Shown here: piece by piece, positions 33,747-44,515 of the stretch
Layout: each line of letters opens with the position of its first letter
How positions within the stretch are numbered: position 1 is the first letter of the stretch
Assembly (NCBI GenBank): GCA_029168955.1
Contig: JAPDOI010001873.1
Coordinates: 1-64,000, forward strand
Length of the DNA stretch: 64,000 nt
Source: Aplectana chamaeleonis
Taxonomy: Eukaryota > Nematoda > Chromadorea > Rhabditida > Cosmocercidae
Direction: 5' to 3'
The notes under the pieces: generated by a model
Database searches by the model: none
Told to the model about the DNA's origin: nothing
Seen by the model: only the letters and a program-made list of their open reading frames with translations
Made by a program: the position numbers and the translations under genes

Positions 33747-34183
33747 GTCTGTAACGATCAAAATTACGACCGATGTTTTCAATATTCCGTGGGCAATTCC
33801 CAATTGAAAAAAAAACGCGTGAGTTATACCCCCACCCAGTGAATGACCGCTTTGTGTGAGAGAACAACTTCTCACTCTCATTCTAGTTTCTGAGATTTCA
33901 TGAAAACTGACGGTTATCGAGAGCCTAGGTTTATAAGTGTCTTTTCTTCCATAAATACTACACGACTTCAGACCACGACATTTCCCGGGCTTAAACACAT
34001 TCCTGACCGTAACTTGACAAAGAGAACACTAGTGAAAAGGGGCGATTTCATTTGCCAGGGTCGGGTCTTAATCAGTTTCAACATCACAAAACTAGGTCAT
34101 TCCACTATTAGGAAGAACAACTCCAAATATTAGGTCAGGTACTTAGGACCGGGGACTATGGTAGAGACTTCCAACCAGAGCTA
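33747..34183. other. Stretch between hAT end and mariner dimer
   Basis: A 77-residue open frame at 33900-34133 has no recognised domain or splice context. It may be intron or 5' part of the gene ending at 35379; I cannot tell. Confidence 0.3.
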
Positions 34184-34915
34184 TTAGGTTGACGCAAAAG
34201 TTTCCGACTTTCCACGACTTTGAATAAAAAACATTTATTTCAAAAACAAACAAGGCTCACCCATAAAAATAATTTCCATTACATTCAAGGATCCTTCGCT
34301 ACCGATTGGGCAGATCATGAATTCCCGACGCGTAGAACTCTGGCTGTTTCGAGTCGAAGTATTCTTCTAAGGCCAGTTTGACCTCGTCATCGCTAGTGAA
34401 CTGTTCTCCTTCCAGGAAGTGATGCATCGAGCGGAACAGGTTTTAGTCGGAAGCGGCAATATCTAGGCTACAGGGTGAGGAAGAACTTCCCAGCTCAGGT
34501 CCAGTCGCCCTGGGACGAACTTCGTTCGCCTTCTTGACGACAATGCCCGGCCACACGTATGTCGGATAACCCGACAGAAACTGCAGGACCTGGGCTGGGA
34601 AGTTCTTCCCCTCCCTTCATATAGCCCAGATCTCGCCCCTTCCGACTACCATCTGTTCCGCTGGATGGAGCACTTCCTGGATGGAAAACAGTTCACTAAC
34701 GATGACGAAGTTAAAATGGCCCTAGAAGAATACTTCGACTCGAAACAGCTAGATTTCTACGCGTCGGAAATTCATGATCTGCCCAATCGGTGGCGAAGGA
34801 TCCTTGAATGTGATGGGAATTACTTTGTTGGGTGAGCGTTGTTCGTTTTTGTTTTTGAAATAAATGTTTTTTATTCAAAGCCGTGAAAAGTCCGGAAACT
34901 TTTGCATCAACCTAA
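34184..34915. mobile_element. Head-to-head mariner dimer (two 3' ends)
   Basis: TA dinucleotides flank it at 34182-34183 and 34916-34917. The ends TTAGGTTGACGCAAAAGTTT and AAACTTTTGCATCAACCTAA are inverted. Each arm, read towards its own terminus, encodes the last part of a mariner-type transposase: SDYHLFR(S/W)M(H/E)HFL, then DDEVK.ALEEYFDSKQ and HDLPNRW. The arms meet at about 34580-34610, the left one being longer. Neither copy has the catalytic D,D region, so the dimer is non-autonomous. Confidence 0.9.
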
Positions 34916-34949
34916 TATGTTTCGCAAGTGATCAAATGCACTTTTCTAG

Positions 34950-35379
34950 GAGATGCTATCTGAGGTTAAATTGCATTCGCTACGAATTGAGCCAAAAAGA
35001 CCTCCAGAAGTTGAATATGCGGAAAGCTCAACGTTAACCGATGAGCTAAAAATGGTTGATAAAGATACGGATCCGATGGACAGAATATCGATTGCGATCG
35101 GAACTGAAGCGGATGAAGAGAAGGCCACAGCCGAAGGAGTGATGATTCAGGAGGAGGTGGGTTAATGACTCGGGGTCGAAAACACTCAATTGGTCGAGCT
35201 GAACTTTCCAGACTGTCGCTCTTATGGAGTCGCTGCTTCGCGAGTCGGCCAATCAGCATAGAATTTTTGATCGTCTGCAGCTTTTCCACGTTAACAGCCT
35301 CGTTCAAATGCAACCGATTCGATCTTCGGCAGTACCAGTGGTACGGACTAGCTTCAAATTTCGAAAACAGTTGACTTAA
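34950..35379 (+). CDS. Last two exons of an unidentified host gene
   Basis: Exon a is 34950-35156, after the acceptor CACTTTTCTAG, and ends GAG|GTGGGT. A 55-bp intron (35157-35211, ending AACTTTCCAG) follows, then exon b 35212-35379 ending in TAA. Both exons are in phase 0 and open throughout. The first is acidic (LTDELKMVDKDTDPMDR, GTEADEEKATAEG). The second is helical and basic at its end (MESLLRESANQHRIFDRLQL, VVRTSFKFRKQLT-stop). No family was recognised. Upstream exons were not found; the mariner dimer lies just 34 bp before exon a, presumably in the preceding intron. A MITE starts directly after the stop codon. Confidence 0.65.
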
Positions 35380-35865
35380 AGGCAGTGTTCACGATAATCT
35401 TCGATTTTGAGATTAATAGCTAGATCGATTGTTTGGCCCCCGGTTAGAACATAAATGACGAAAGAATCGAGAAAAACGCACCAGGAGGTCACGAAATCCT
35501 TTCCTCTCACCCCACCTCTTTACTCTCAGAGGAACTGTTCGTTGTGATAATGTTATCATTTGTGGGCCCGTCCTTCACAATTATTTGCTTTCTGTTGCTC
35601 CGTTCCTTCCTTCGGTCCCTAACTAATAGTGTTCTGCCTAAAATATTGTTCCATTTTCGATTAGCCCCATTTTTCACTGGGGACAACCACCGTGAACATG
35701 TTCGTACAACTGGACAACTAGTCCAGGCCAGAGATTAATGTCACTGAAATGTGACGTTTTAGTGCGATTCCCGCCGTTTCTTCGTAATTTCTGTAACACT
35801 CGGTGGCCAACGCTTTGTTTTGCGTGGAAAACTTGGGAACGAAAATCATCGTGAACACTCTGCCT
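35380..35865. mobile_element. TTAA MITE placed at a stop codon
   Basis: TTAA at 35376-35379 and 35866-35869. Ends AGGCAGTGTTCACGATAATC and ATCGTGAACACTCTGCCT. It matches 25139-25622 in inverse orientation. The left TTAA contains the TAA stop of the preceding exon, so the target duplication keeps the stop and the MITE becomes the start of the 3' untranslated region. Confidence 0.9.
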
Positions 35866-35943
35866 TTAATGCTTAGGCTTTCTGAATATTCGAATATTCT
35901 GCTGCGATCTCATAATATATTCTAGCTTTCCTGGTTTCCTTGA

Positions 35944-36290
35944 AGGCACAAGACACCCAGACATTGTTTTTCAAACTTCAAACTTGTCTTGGACAAAATA
36001 ACTCACTGATCACAACTCTATCTCTGGATTCGTTCAAAGCTCCTCACTAATGGGGTTATGGCTGCTCAAAAATGCCTATATTTTGACTGTGAAAATTTGG
36101 TGGCCGAGTTCTCTCAGGCCTGTATTTCTCTTCATTTACAGACAATGCGCGAAAGCAAACCAGGATGAACAGACATAACGAAAAAGGAGTGAAAAACGAA
36201 AACGCGGTAGAAACTCGTCCATCTATCTGGCCTCTATTGAGTTCGAAAATCAAGAAAAGGGCGTGGCCCGTGGTGGTCGCCCATATCTCG
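35944..36290. mobile_element. Truncated MITE, GTACACCCTC subfamily
   Basis: It begins AGGCACAAGACACCCAGA and runs through CTCTCAGGCCTGTATTTCTC and GTGGTCGCCCATATCTCGC. These blocks are shared with 40603-41049 (inverted) and 24652-25134. The other end is missing at the start of the next element. Confidence 0.7.
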
Positions 36291-36292
36291 CT

Positions 36293-39200
36293 TAGGGATC
36301 GTTTATGCTTCCGCCGTAGCGCGGCGCGGCGAGATGTAATACAGCCATATCGATCAAGCGGCGCCGCCGCAAGGCGCAAGGGGTTTAGAGTTTCCTGCTC
36401 GGAATCTTCCAACGGCGCCGCACGTGGAGAGAGCAGGCGGCGCGGCGGCCGCGTGCGATCCGCATTAACATCATATGTTTTTTGCTGTTATTTTACATAG
36501 CCTCTATTTCCGAGTGTAATTTATTTCCGTCCGTCGCGTGCGTCTGTGTACGCTGCGTCTTCTTCTCCCCACAATTTCTCGCTGTCTCTACCCTCGCTCC
36601 GTACAAGTGCGCGAGAGCACATAGTAAATCTGGCTTGGAACCAGAGGCAGTGTTCGGCACGAGGTGTGGACAAGGCTAAATTTTCTCAGACCCCCCCCCT
36701 CTAAAAGCAAACTTTTGGCGATTTTCTCAGACCCCCTCCCAGAAGCGTTTATAGGTCAAATCTTTGGCGATTTTCTCGGACCTCCTCCCAGGAGTGTTAA
36801 TTGTCTGTTTTTGTAGTAAAATTAAAACAAAAGGAGCAACTTATTCTAAAAGATGTATAATTTGAAGAAGAACAACCATTTAAAAAAAACAAGACATTGA
36901 CATTGAAAAAGATCACGGACGAGGTTTTTCTTGACGGATTACATGAAGTTGCCTGCGTTTTTGAAAAGCTTAGCTAAAGTAAGGGTTTTGATTATAGTGA
37001 AGGCTCTCCTAATGTTGAATGTAAGACACATAGGTTTGAACGTGTTTCCAGAAATTGTGAATGATTCCGGGTAGGAAGCTAAGGCGAATATGTGGTGGAA
37101 AAGAAGCGTGGAGAAGATGAAGTGATTGGCTAAGTTCAAGAATACGGGATGTCTCGAAGAAATAAATGTGTTTTTAAATTAATATGAGTTCGTAAATTCA
37201 TTTCGCAAGTCCAAGAAGAACATGTTACTTCAGATGTATAGACTTTTGGTTCGAAAGAGCATCATCTAATCTGGTTACGTTTCGAATTTTATTCTCCGAA
37301 ACCCAATCATACACCAAACACACGACATGGGTTCGATCCCGCAAAGTGCCTAATTTTTGCAAGACGTTAGACCTCACATTGTTTTGCAAAGTAAGGGTCA
37401 CGAAAATAAGATATTCGAGTCGAGAGTGGTAGATTTACCCTATATACAAAATTTCAGTCTCTAAGATGGACGCTGAAAGGCACTTTCCTGTGTGGCCCAC
37501 ACCTTTAGCAGGTGCGATCGCGCTGGAAGTCTACATTTTTGCAAGGTATGAGTCAGTAGAATACGATGATCGAGTCCAGCGTGGTCGATTTATCGCATAT
37601 ACTCACTTTCACCGTCCAACATAGATGCTGAACACCGCTACAGTATAAGGCCTCACACTTTTCTCAGGTGTGGTCCCGCTGAAAAGGGGCATTTTTGAAA
37701 TTTAGGTGTCATGAGAGTAAGATATTTGAGTCCCGCGTGGTCGATTTACCCTATGAGCATTCTTCTACCGCCTCAGTATAGCGCTGAAGACCGATGCATA
37801 TTATGCAGGAGAAAGTGAAAAACTTAAATGAGCTACCTCGGGTTTGAGCAAAACTAAGAAACTAGGCTTGTAACCCTACCAATTGAAACCTTAACCGATC
37901 CCAGAGGACGCTTTACAAAAAATTTACTAGGTGTGGACATTTGATGTTTTCAGCATAAATGTCCACACTTAGCCAGTGCATTTAGGTGTGGACATTTATG
38001 CTGAAAACATCAAATGTCCACACCTAGTAAATTTTTTTGTAAGGCGTCCTCTGGGAGCGAGTAAAGTTTCAATCGGTAGGTTTACCAACCTAGTTTGTTA
38101 GTTTCGCTCAAACCCGGGGTAACTCTTTTGAAAGTTAAGTTACAGGTGTTTTAAAACCCTATTCCAGGTTTGTGAACTTGGACGTTTTTTTACGTTTTTT
38201 TACCTTGCTCCGCTGCCTAGGTAGCGCTCTTCGGCGTTACGCTGAAGCGGTAAAAGATTGCACACAGGGTAAATCGACCACGCTGGACTCAAATATCTTA
38301 CTCCTATGACACCTAAATTTCAAAAATGCCCCTTTTCAGCGGGATCACACCTGGGAAAAGTGTGAGGCCTTATACTGTATAGCGGTGTTCAGCATCTATG
38401 TTGGACGGTGAAAGTGAGTATATGGGATAAATCGACCACGTTGGGCTCGATCATCGTATTCTACTGACTCATACCTTGCAAAAATGTAGACTTCCAGCGC
38501 GATCGCACCTGCGACAGGTGTGGGCCACACTGGGAAGTAGCTTTCAGCGTCCATCTTAGAGACTGAAATTTTGTATAAAGGGTAAATCTACCACTCTCGG
38601 CTCGAATATCTTATTTTCGTGACCCTTACTTTGCAAAAAATGTGAGGTCTAACGTCTTGCAAAAATTAAGCATTTTGCGGGATCGAACCCGGGTCGTGTG
38701 TTTGGTGTATGAGTGGGTTTCGGAGAATGAAATTCGAGACGTTACCAGATTAGATGACGCTCTTTTCAACTAGCGAGTGTTTTTGCCATGTCTGGTCTGG
38801 ATAATGATGAAGCACCTATTTTCGTATCCAACCACTTATTAAAGCGTGTTTCCATACAATTAAAGTGACCTGTTCTTCTCTGATAACATATTTACTTCTT
38901 TAGTACATCTCGTCGTCTTCGCCTTTGCCAATAACTTTATTCATCGCGTCCTCTCTTTTCTTCCGCCCCATTCCGTAGCTTCCAATCTGTTCTTATTTGC
39001 AATTCAGTACACAACTATCCAGGTTACACGCCCAGAACCTATGTTTATATTCAATCGTGGGAGAACCTTTACTATAATTTCAACATTTACGTTAATTTAA
39101 TTACTACAAGGTTTCATGTTTATTGAACGGTATTGCCGAATCATTCGCAAAAAACTTTTCTAGACAGTGTACCTACTACCCACGGTCAGAATGGTTCATG

Positions 39201-39703
39201 TGGTCTTCCGGTGGAGCTCAGACCCCCCTCCATCCACCATTGCGCAGCTCAGACCCCCGGTGTGGATATCCACACCCCGCGCCGAACCCTGACCAGAGGA
39301 TACCTTCTCAATTTTTGTTCCTCTGATTCATCGCTAAAAGTTCTTCCGAGGTCCTAGGCGTTGTATATGTACATAGATTAGACTGGGTTGTGAAAAATTC
39401 AATTTTTTTGCTACTGAAATTATTTTTCTCTAGAGAAAAAAATTTCGAACACCTGCTTTCGAGTGCGGTGTTATAAAACAAAAGATAATAGACGTTTTTT
39501 TTGCAGAAGAAATCACCCATTACAATCGGCCTTGTATTATGTCAGAGCTACTCCAGGCTGTGTTTTGCTTCATTCTACGACGTCGCCGCGCCAATTCGAC
39601 TCAGCCCGATTATATATCCTAGTGGCGCGATTTTTCAAGCGGCACGATGCGCCGCGTTGTCCCACTTTTCACCGCGCCGCGGCGGAAGTATGAACGACCC
39701 CTT
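36293..39703. mobile_element. 3.4-kb element with AGGG(A/G)TCGTT termini
   Basis: The left end TAGGGATCGTTTATGCTTCC and the right end GGAAGTATGAACGACCCCTT are inverted, followed by GC-rich arms (GCCG..GCGCGGCG / CGCGCCGCGGCGG). A 57-bp solo copy of the same ends lies at 61325-61381. The interior holds the palindrome at 37252-38767 and no transposase. Confidence 0.65.
37252..38767. repeat. Giant palindrome, arms about 0.7 kb
   Basis: 37252-37965 and about 37985-38767 are inverted copies over nearly their full length. They run from GAGCATCATCTAATCTGGTT / AACC..AGATTAGATGACGCTC at the outside to GTGTGGACATTTGATG / CATCAAATGTCCACAC at the centre. The right arm has about 70 extra bases near 38110-38260. 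Each arm holds three tandem blocks of about 220 bp sharing GAGTC..GCGTGGTCGATTTA and CACAC..TT..CAGGTG(C/T)G. Near each outer end is GGGTTCGATCCCG, a match to the tRNA/Pol III B box. No coding frame. Confidence 0.95.
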
Positions 39704-40090
39704 GAGGGGGAACCATAATTGCATTGCGCCACGAAAATAGCGCGTTATGTGATTTGCTCTGCGATGTCCATAGTCTCGCGTTCAAGCAAAACCATACTTC
39801 GACGCCATTTTGCGTCCTCACCCAAATATCCAAAAATCTAGAAGAGCAGGGTTTTAGAAGTTTCTATGCTTATTGGTGTTGTTTCGTTTTCGCAGATGTT
39901 TATTTTTTCGAAGTTGTCCGTTTATCTAATTCACTGAATTCGGGTGCATCCATATTTCTAGACTTAACTGCTTTGATGGCCAGATCTTCCTTCTCATAAT
40001 GATAATAGCACAAAACCGTCTTTATCGCAAACCTTGTATTCTACTGCGACGCCAAATAACAGTTCGGCAAAAAAAATCAGATGTTGTATA
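38768..40090. other. Gene-free stretch
   Basis: Contains the right end of the 36293-39703 element. Frames at 39123-39357 and 39724-39999 are unrecognised and lack clear splice context. Confidence 0.35.
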
Positions 40091-40195
40091 AGAATGCCCG
40101 CCTCGCATATGGAACATGTTATACAGGAGAAGTCTACTACACATTTACATGAAAACTGCAGAATTCAAATCTGAGGGCGTTTTGTACCCTCAAGT
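40090..40195. mobile_element. Fragment of the GTACACCCTC MITE subfamily
   Basis: CATGTTATACAGGAGAAGTC, ACATGAAAA and TGAGGGCGTTTTGTACCCTC resemble the right end of 24652-25134 (GTTATACAGGATGGGTCTTC, ACATGAAAATCTC). Confidence 0.6.
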
Positions 40196-40464
40196 CACAC
40201 AATCTAAGGTAAAGGCTTTCATAATTAATGAGATAGCAGATTCCCGCCCATTCACATATTTAGCATTTACAAGTTTAAATTTTATTGGAATATTCCAGTA
40301 TTTTGGGATAACCGATAGTTTCGGTTTTAAGAACGAACACGTATGATTCTACTCTCTCATAAATTTAGGGAACCCTTATTGTACTTGTTGTGCCACCCAC
40401 AAACGTCGCTGATGGTGGGAGTATCCCAGCACCCCTGTTTTAGAGAAGAACATCAAATACAAGG

Positions 40465-40598
40465 GGCAGGGCCAACTTCTTACTCATGTAGCGGCATTGA
40501 GGGTCGTTTTTGACGCCCCAAAGTTTGTAGGCGTTTTGTTCTGAGCCATTCTATTTCCGTAGTTTTCTCAAACACGTTCACGAGCGTGTATGCTGCCC
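40465..40598. mobile_element. Right half of an ATACACGCTCGTAAACG-subfamily MITE
   Basis: GCGGCATTGAGGGTCGTTTTTGACG, TAGGCGTTTTGTTCTGAGCC and the end CGAGCGTGTATGCTGCC match the right halves of 8861-9285 and 11130-11616. The left half is absent. TTAA follows at 40599-40602. Confidence 0.7.
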
Positions 40599-41729
40599 TT
40601 AAAGGCACAGTACACCCTCAGGTATGAATTTTGAGATTTTCGTCCAATTGTGTAGTAGACCCCACCTGTATAACACGTGCCAACTGCGAGACTTCAATCC
40701 CTCCAAATAAGCGAGATATAAGCGACCACCAGAGGCCCGGCCCCTTTCTTGATTTTCGATCCCAATGGCGGCTAGAGGGACGGATGATTTCAAATCGAGT
40801 CGTCGTTCTTCATTCCCTTTCCGATCTATCTCCTCATCCTGTTTCGCACTCGTGCCGCGACTGTGAATCAAGAGAAATACAGGCCTGAGACAACTCGTCC
40901 ACCAAATTTCCGCCATCAAAATACAAGCATTTTCAAGGAGCCATATCTCCTCCGCCCTGACGGGATCTTGTACGATTTCAGAAATACCATTGATCAGAGT
41001 GTGACCCTCGCCAAGATAAGGATGAAACCTAAATAATATTTTTCTGGGTGTCCTGTGCAGGGGTGTGCGGCAAAGGAATTTGAAATTTCGGCAAACGGCA
41101 AACCCCAAAAATGGCCGGCAAACGGCAAACGGCAAAAGCTGTTCTGTGCTATAATACACCCACATTTAATTAGTCGTGTGGTAAACCATGCAATATCTGC
41201 CAGCCTATGTATCTGGCGTTTAACTAGCCTTCAGAGAAAGAAAAAATCCCATATTTCAAAAGCTACTTGAAAGCCTCATTTGATCAGAGAACTACAGTAG
41301 CGCTGTTATATATGTGATCATATAACAGCCTCTATCAAGTTCAACGAGGCCGTTCGCTTTCGAGACGCAGTCGATCAGGGCATGTGCAGCGAACCGTAAG
41401 TAAGCGTTGTGGGGTGGGAGTGTGCGCCGACCCAAAGACTGTGGCCGATACCGGTACCACAATCAGGCGCGAATAGATGAATTATTATGCGTTGATTTGT
41501 CGACATTTATGGTGAAAGACAGTCCACAACGCGATCAACGGCGCGCGGTTTAGGTTATGACCGGGGTCAATTTTTACAGTTAGTAGCAAGTAGTAGGTTC
41601 GGGGTTCTTTTCGCTCACTCGAAATTACGCCTAGATGGTCTCCTTCGTAAGGCTACAAAAGAGGGATGAGACTGGTCCAGGCAGCATACACGCTTGCAAA
41701 CATGGTCGAGATATCAGCATAAATAGGCC

Positions 41730-42188
41730 TTAGTATCCGAATCACTCCATTTCGGATATCCGACCGGATATCCGAGGTTCGGATAATCCGATATCCGAAA
41801 ATTTGAAAACACGCATTATCTGAATCGAACCAAAATCCGGGAAATTTAAAATCGGCATTATCTGAATCGAACCATTATCCGAACGATCAGGCATTCGGAT
41901 AAAATCGGATAAAAATGGACAAAACGGATAAAAATCGGATAAAAACCGGATAAAACGGATAAAATTTGCGTAAAATCGGATAAAATCGGATAAAACGGAT
42001 AAAACTTGCGTAAAATCGGATAAAATCGGATCAAAACCAGATAAAACCGGATAAATCGGATAAAATCGGTTCATTTTAGGTTGAATGTAGTAGACCGGTC
42101 CATTTTTTATATCAACTATTTGACTCACTTTTGTTTCCTCACTCGTGTAATTTATGTATATGTCCATTTCTCGTAACTACTATTCTAC

Positions 42189-42266
<78 letters not shown>

Positions 42267-42485
42267 ACTTGTTCCGATAATATCCGAAATTTATCCGAAA
42301 TTATCCGACGGATATCCGTATCCGCATCATTGAAAAAATGGCATTATCTGAATCGATCCAATATCCAAAAATTTGAAAAAACGCATTATCTGAATCGAAC
42401 CAATATCCGGTAAATTTAAAATGGCATTATCCGAATCGATCCATTATCCGAGAAATAACCTTCGGATAACAAGTATACCTGCAAG
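41730..42485. repeat. Insertion made of CGGATAAAA / GGATATCCG motif arrays
   Basis: Dense degenerate repeats of ATCGGATAAAA (41890-42070) and CGGATATCCGAA / CATTATCTGAATCGAACCA at both sides of a TG microsatellite. The 141-residue minus frame (42167-41742) is a repeat artefact. Termini are not clear, but the block interrupts the MITE exactly within AAATAGGCC...GGCCCCTACC. Confidence 0.65.
42195..42264 (+). repeat. (TG)35 microsatellite
   Basis: Uninterrupted TG dinucleotides. Confidence 0.98.
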
Positions 42486-43069
42486 GCCCCTACCATGTCT
42501 TGAGCGACGTTTGAAGCGCTGAAAACCATCCAGTATGACAATATTTGACGGTATTTGAGCAATCATGCCTCGCACGCCCGTATTTTCACACCCCTTCGAG
42601 TAACAGAATGAAAAGTCAAACTCGAGAAAACATGTGATAATTGATAGTGATAGCACTATCGAAAGGGAGTGCGCGAGAGAAACAGCTCGATTTGCTTGAG
42701 TAAAACATATTTACATACCGATTAGCTCTCGTCCACTTTGAGAATGCCGCTCTAGTCCGGCTGGCTCTTGCAAATGGAGCATTTCATCGGCGTACAAACA
42801 TGTAATATCCAGGTAAATCGAGCTGTTTCTCTCGTGCACTCCCTTTTTATAGTGCTATCACTCCCAATTATCACATGTTTTCTCAAGTTCAACTTTTCAT
42901 TCTGTTACTCGAAGGGGTGTGAAAATACGGGCGTGCGAGACATGATTGCTCAAATTATGTCATTCTGGATGATTTTCAGCGCTTCAAACGTCGTTGACGA
43001 CATGGTAGGGGCCGTGCGGGCCTATTTATGCTGATATCTCGACCATGTTTGCGAGCGTGTATGATGCCT

Positions 43070-43886
43070 TTCAGACAAAAATCACGATAAAAACAGCCTT
43101 GGAGTTTTCGCCGAAAGTCAAAAACTCCGGAGGGGCATGTTGATCGAATACACAGAATGAGAGGCACCTAGTGACAATTCGACTGGTACATGAGACGCGC
43201 CCGACGGAGAGTCGGTGCGTTCACGTCGTCGCGCGCGGTGCGTTCAGCCAGCCAGACTGCTCTTGGGCGTTTCCCATTCTGTGGAATAAGCCGACAAGGC
43301 GGCACAAGGCCCAATACAACAACAACGTCGGCTGAGAGCAAACAATAAATCACTCTATACGGCCCTGAAACATGAATGCTGTGCGCCCGCCCCGCCCATT
43401 TCCAATGCGGCTACCGAGGAAGTGGGTGGGGCGAGCACACCACGTTCAAGTTTCTTGGCCATATATAGCTCTAGGTTACTCGTTTTGAGCCGGTTTTCGA
43501 CATTGTTGTAGCAATGGGTCTCGGACATTTTGATTTCAGGTGAAAATTTGAAGGCGGATCCGATCGTTGCCTTCAGAGATTCTTCGTTTTTTTCAACTCT
43601 ACTCCATTTCATAACAAACTCAGCTCTGCCAAGGAGTCAACCCGGTGCTATCGCAGCGGGGAGTGAGGCACTTAGCCATCACTCTTGACCATGCCCGTTT
43701 TTCCGCGCCGCCGCGCAATTTGAGAACCAACCCAGGGTTTTCTCCATTCTAAAATCAGTAGTTGTAGTTGCAGAGCAGAAAAATGGGCGTGGTCAAGTGC
43801 CCCCCCCCCTCGCTGCGATAGCCCTGTCAACCCTTCGTTTCAGCTAATGATCTCGTCATCGAAAATATCATTGAACACTGCCTTGA
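43070..43886. mobile_element. Degenerate TTAA-type MITE with inner inverted repeats
   Basis: The left ATCACGATAAAAACAG and the right GAAAATATCATTGAACACTGCCT are weak inverted ends of the GTTCACGAT type. 43640-43835 is a small inverted repeat (GGTGCTATCGCAGCGGGGAG / CCCTCGCTGCGATAGC). Confidence 0.45.
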
Positions 43887-44515
43887 ATGACCCCTGTGAA
43901 CATTGTTAAATTTTTAAAAAACCGGACAAAGTTTTTGCAGAGTTTATCATTTTCCTGTCCCATTTATTACTACCAGCCAACCAACCGACGATCAGCGGGC
44001 CCACTTACACGAGTTTTCAAGAGGTTAGTATGTCTAAAAAGGCTGCTTTTATGCCAAAACTTTTATATTCTTTGTTTTTGTAATTTCGGATTCTGCAGGA
44101 ATCGGTATGCTTCTGGAGCAGCTTTTTTTTGTGATTTTGGCTTTTACAAGGGGTTAAGAATTGCATGGTTAAAAAGAGACATTCGGAAGCTCCCAACTTA
44201 GAACCTAAACAAACTCCTCTGATGACCTAGCCAAAATATCTTCATTGAATACAGGATCATTGGACACACTTACCCATTACATGAGCTGGAACTAGTAGCT
44301 GGAATTAGTCAAAAAATTATTTTTTGCAGCTTCGAATCGCTGACCAATACAGATACTGAGGTAAGAGCGCATTCCAGGCCTTTTTGTTTTAACGCATTTT
44401 TGCCGAAAATTTGCCGTTTTAACCGAAAATTACGGCAAACGGCAACGGTAACGGCAAACCCCAAAAATGACCGGCAAACGGCAATTGCCGCACACCCCTG
44501 GTCCTGTGCCTTTAA

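Larger units (their letters stand above)
41689..43069. mobile_element. Palindromic MITE split by a GGATATCCG-rich insertion
   Basis: The left end AGGCAGCATACACGCTTGCA and TCGAGATATCAGCATAAATA pair with the right end TATTTATGCTGATATCTCGA and GCGAGCGTGTATGATGCCT. The part 42486-43000 is a foldback around GTGATAGCACTATC, as in 19312-19903. About 41730-42485 is foreign (next entries). Flanks are degenerate TTAA. Confidence 0.8.
41058..44500. mobile_element. hAT-type element with CGGCAAA motif arrays
   Basis: GTCCTGTG is duplicated at 41050-41057 and 44501-44508. Ends CAGGGGTGTGCGGCAAAGG and GGCAATTGCCGCACACCCCTG. Both subterminal regions (41085-41140 and 44400-44490) consist of CGGCAAACGGCAAA motifs and CCCCAAAAATG(G/A)CCGGCAAACGG. 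Its interior contains the MITEs at 41689-43069 and 43070-43886. No hAT transposase was seen. Confidence 0.9.
40603..44511. mobile_element. TTAA MITE (GTACACCCTC subfamily) split by a hAT element
   Basis: TTAA at 40599-40602 and 44512-44515. The left part 40603-41057 begins AGGCACAGTACACCCTCAGG. The right tip GTCCTGTGCCT (44501-44511) is separated from it by the hAT element at 41058-44500. Removing that element and one 8-bp copy restores a 460-bp MITE ending GGTGTCCTGTGCCT. Confidence 0.85.

Noticed and set aside
36056..36500. Overlapping ORFs of 111-118 residues
   Set aside because: They cover a truncated MITE and the GC-rich end of the next element.
37254..37345. tRNA gene at the palindrome edge
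   Set aside because: A B-box match exists, but acceptor and D stems cannot be paired and the T-stem is imperfect.
43887..44201. Possible small gene with TTTTTGCAG acceptor and GTTAGT donor inside the 41058-44500 element
   Set aside because: The joined frame stops after about a dozen residues and nothing is recognisable; splice-like sites alone are not enough.
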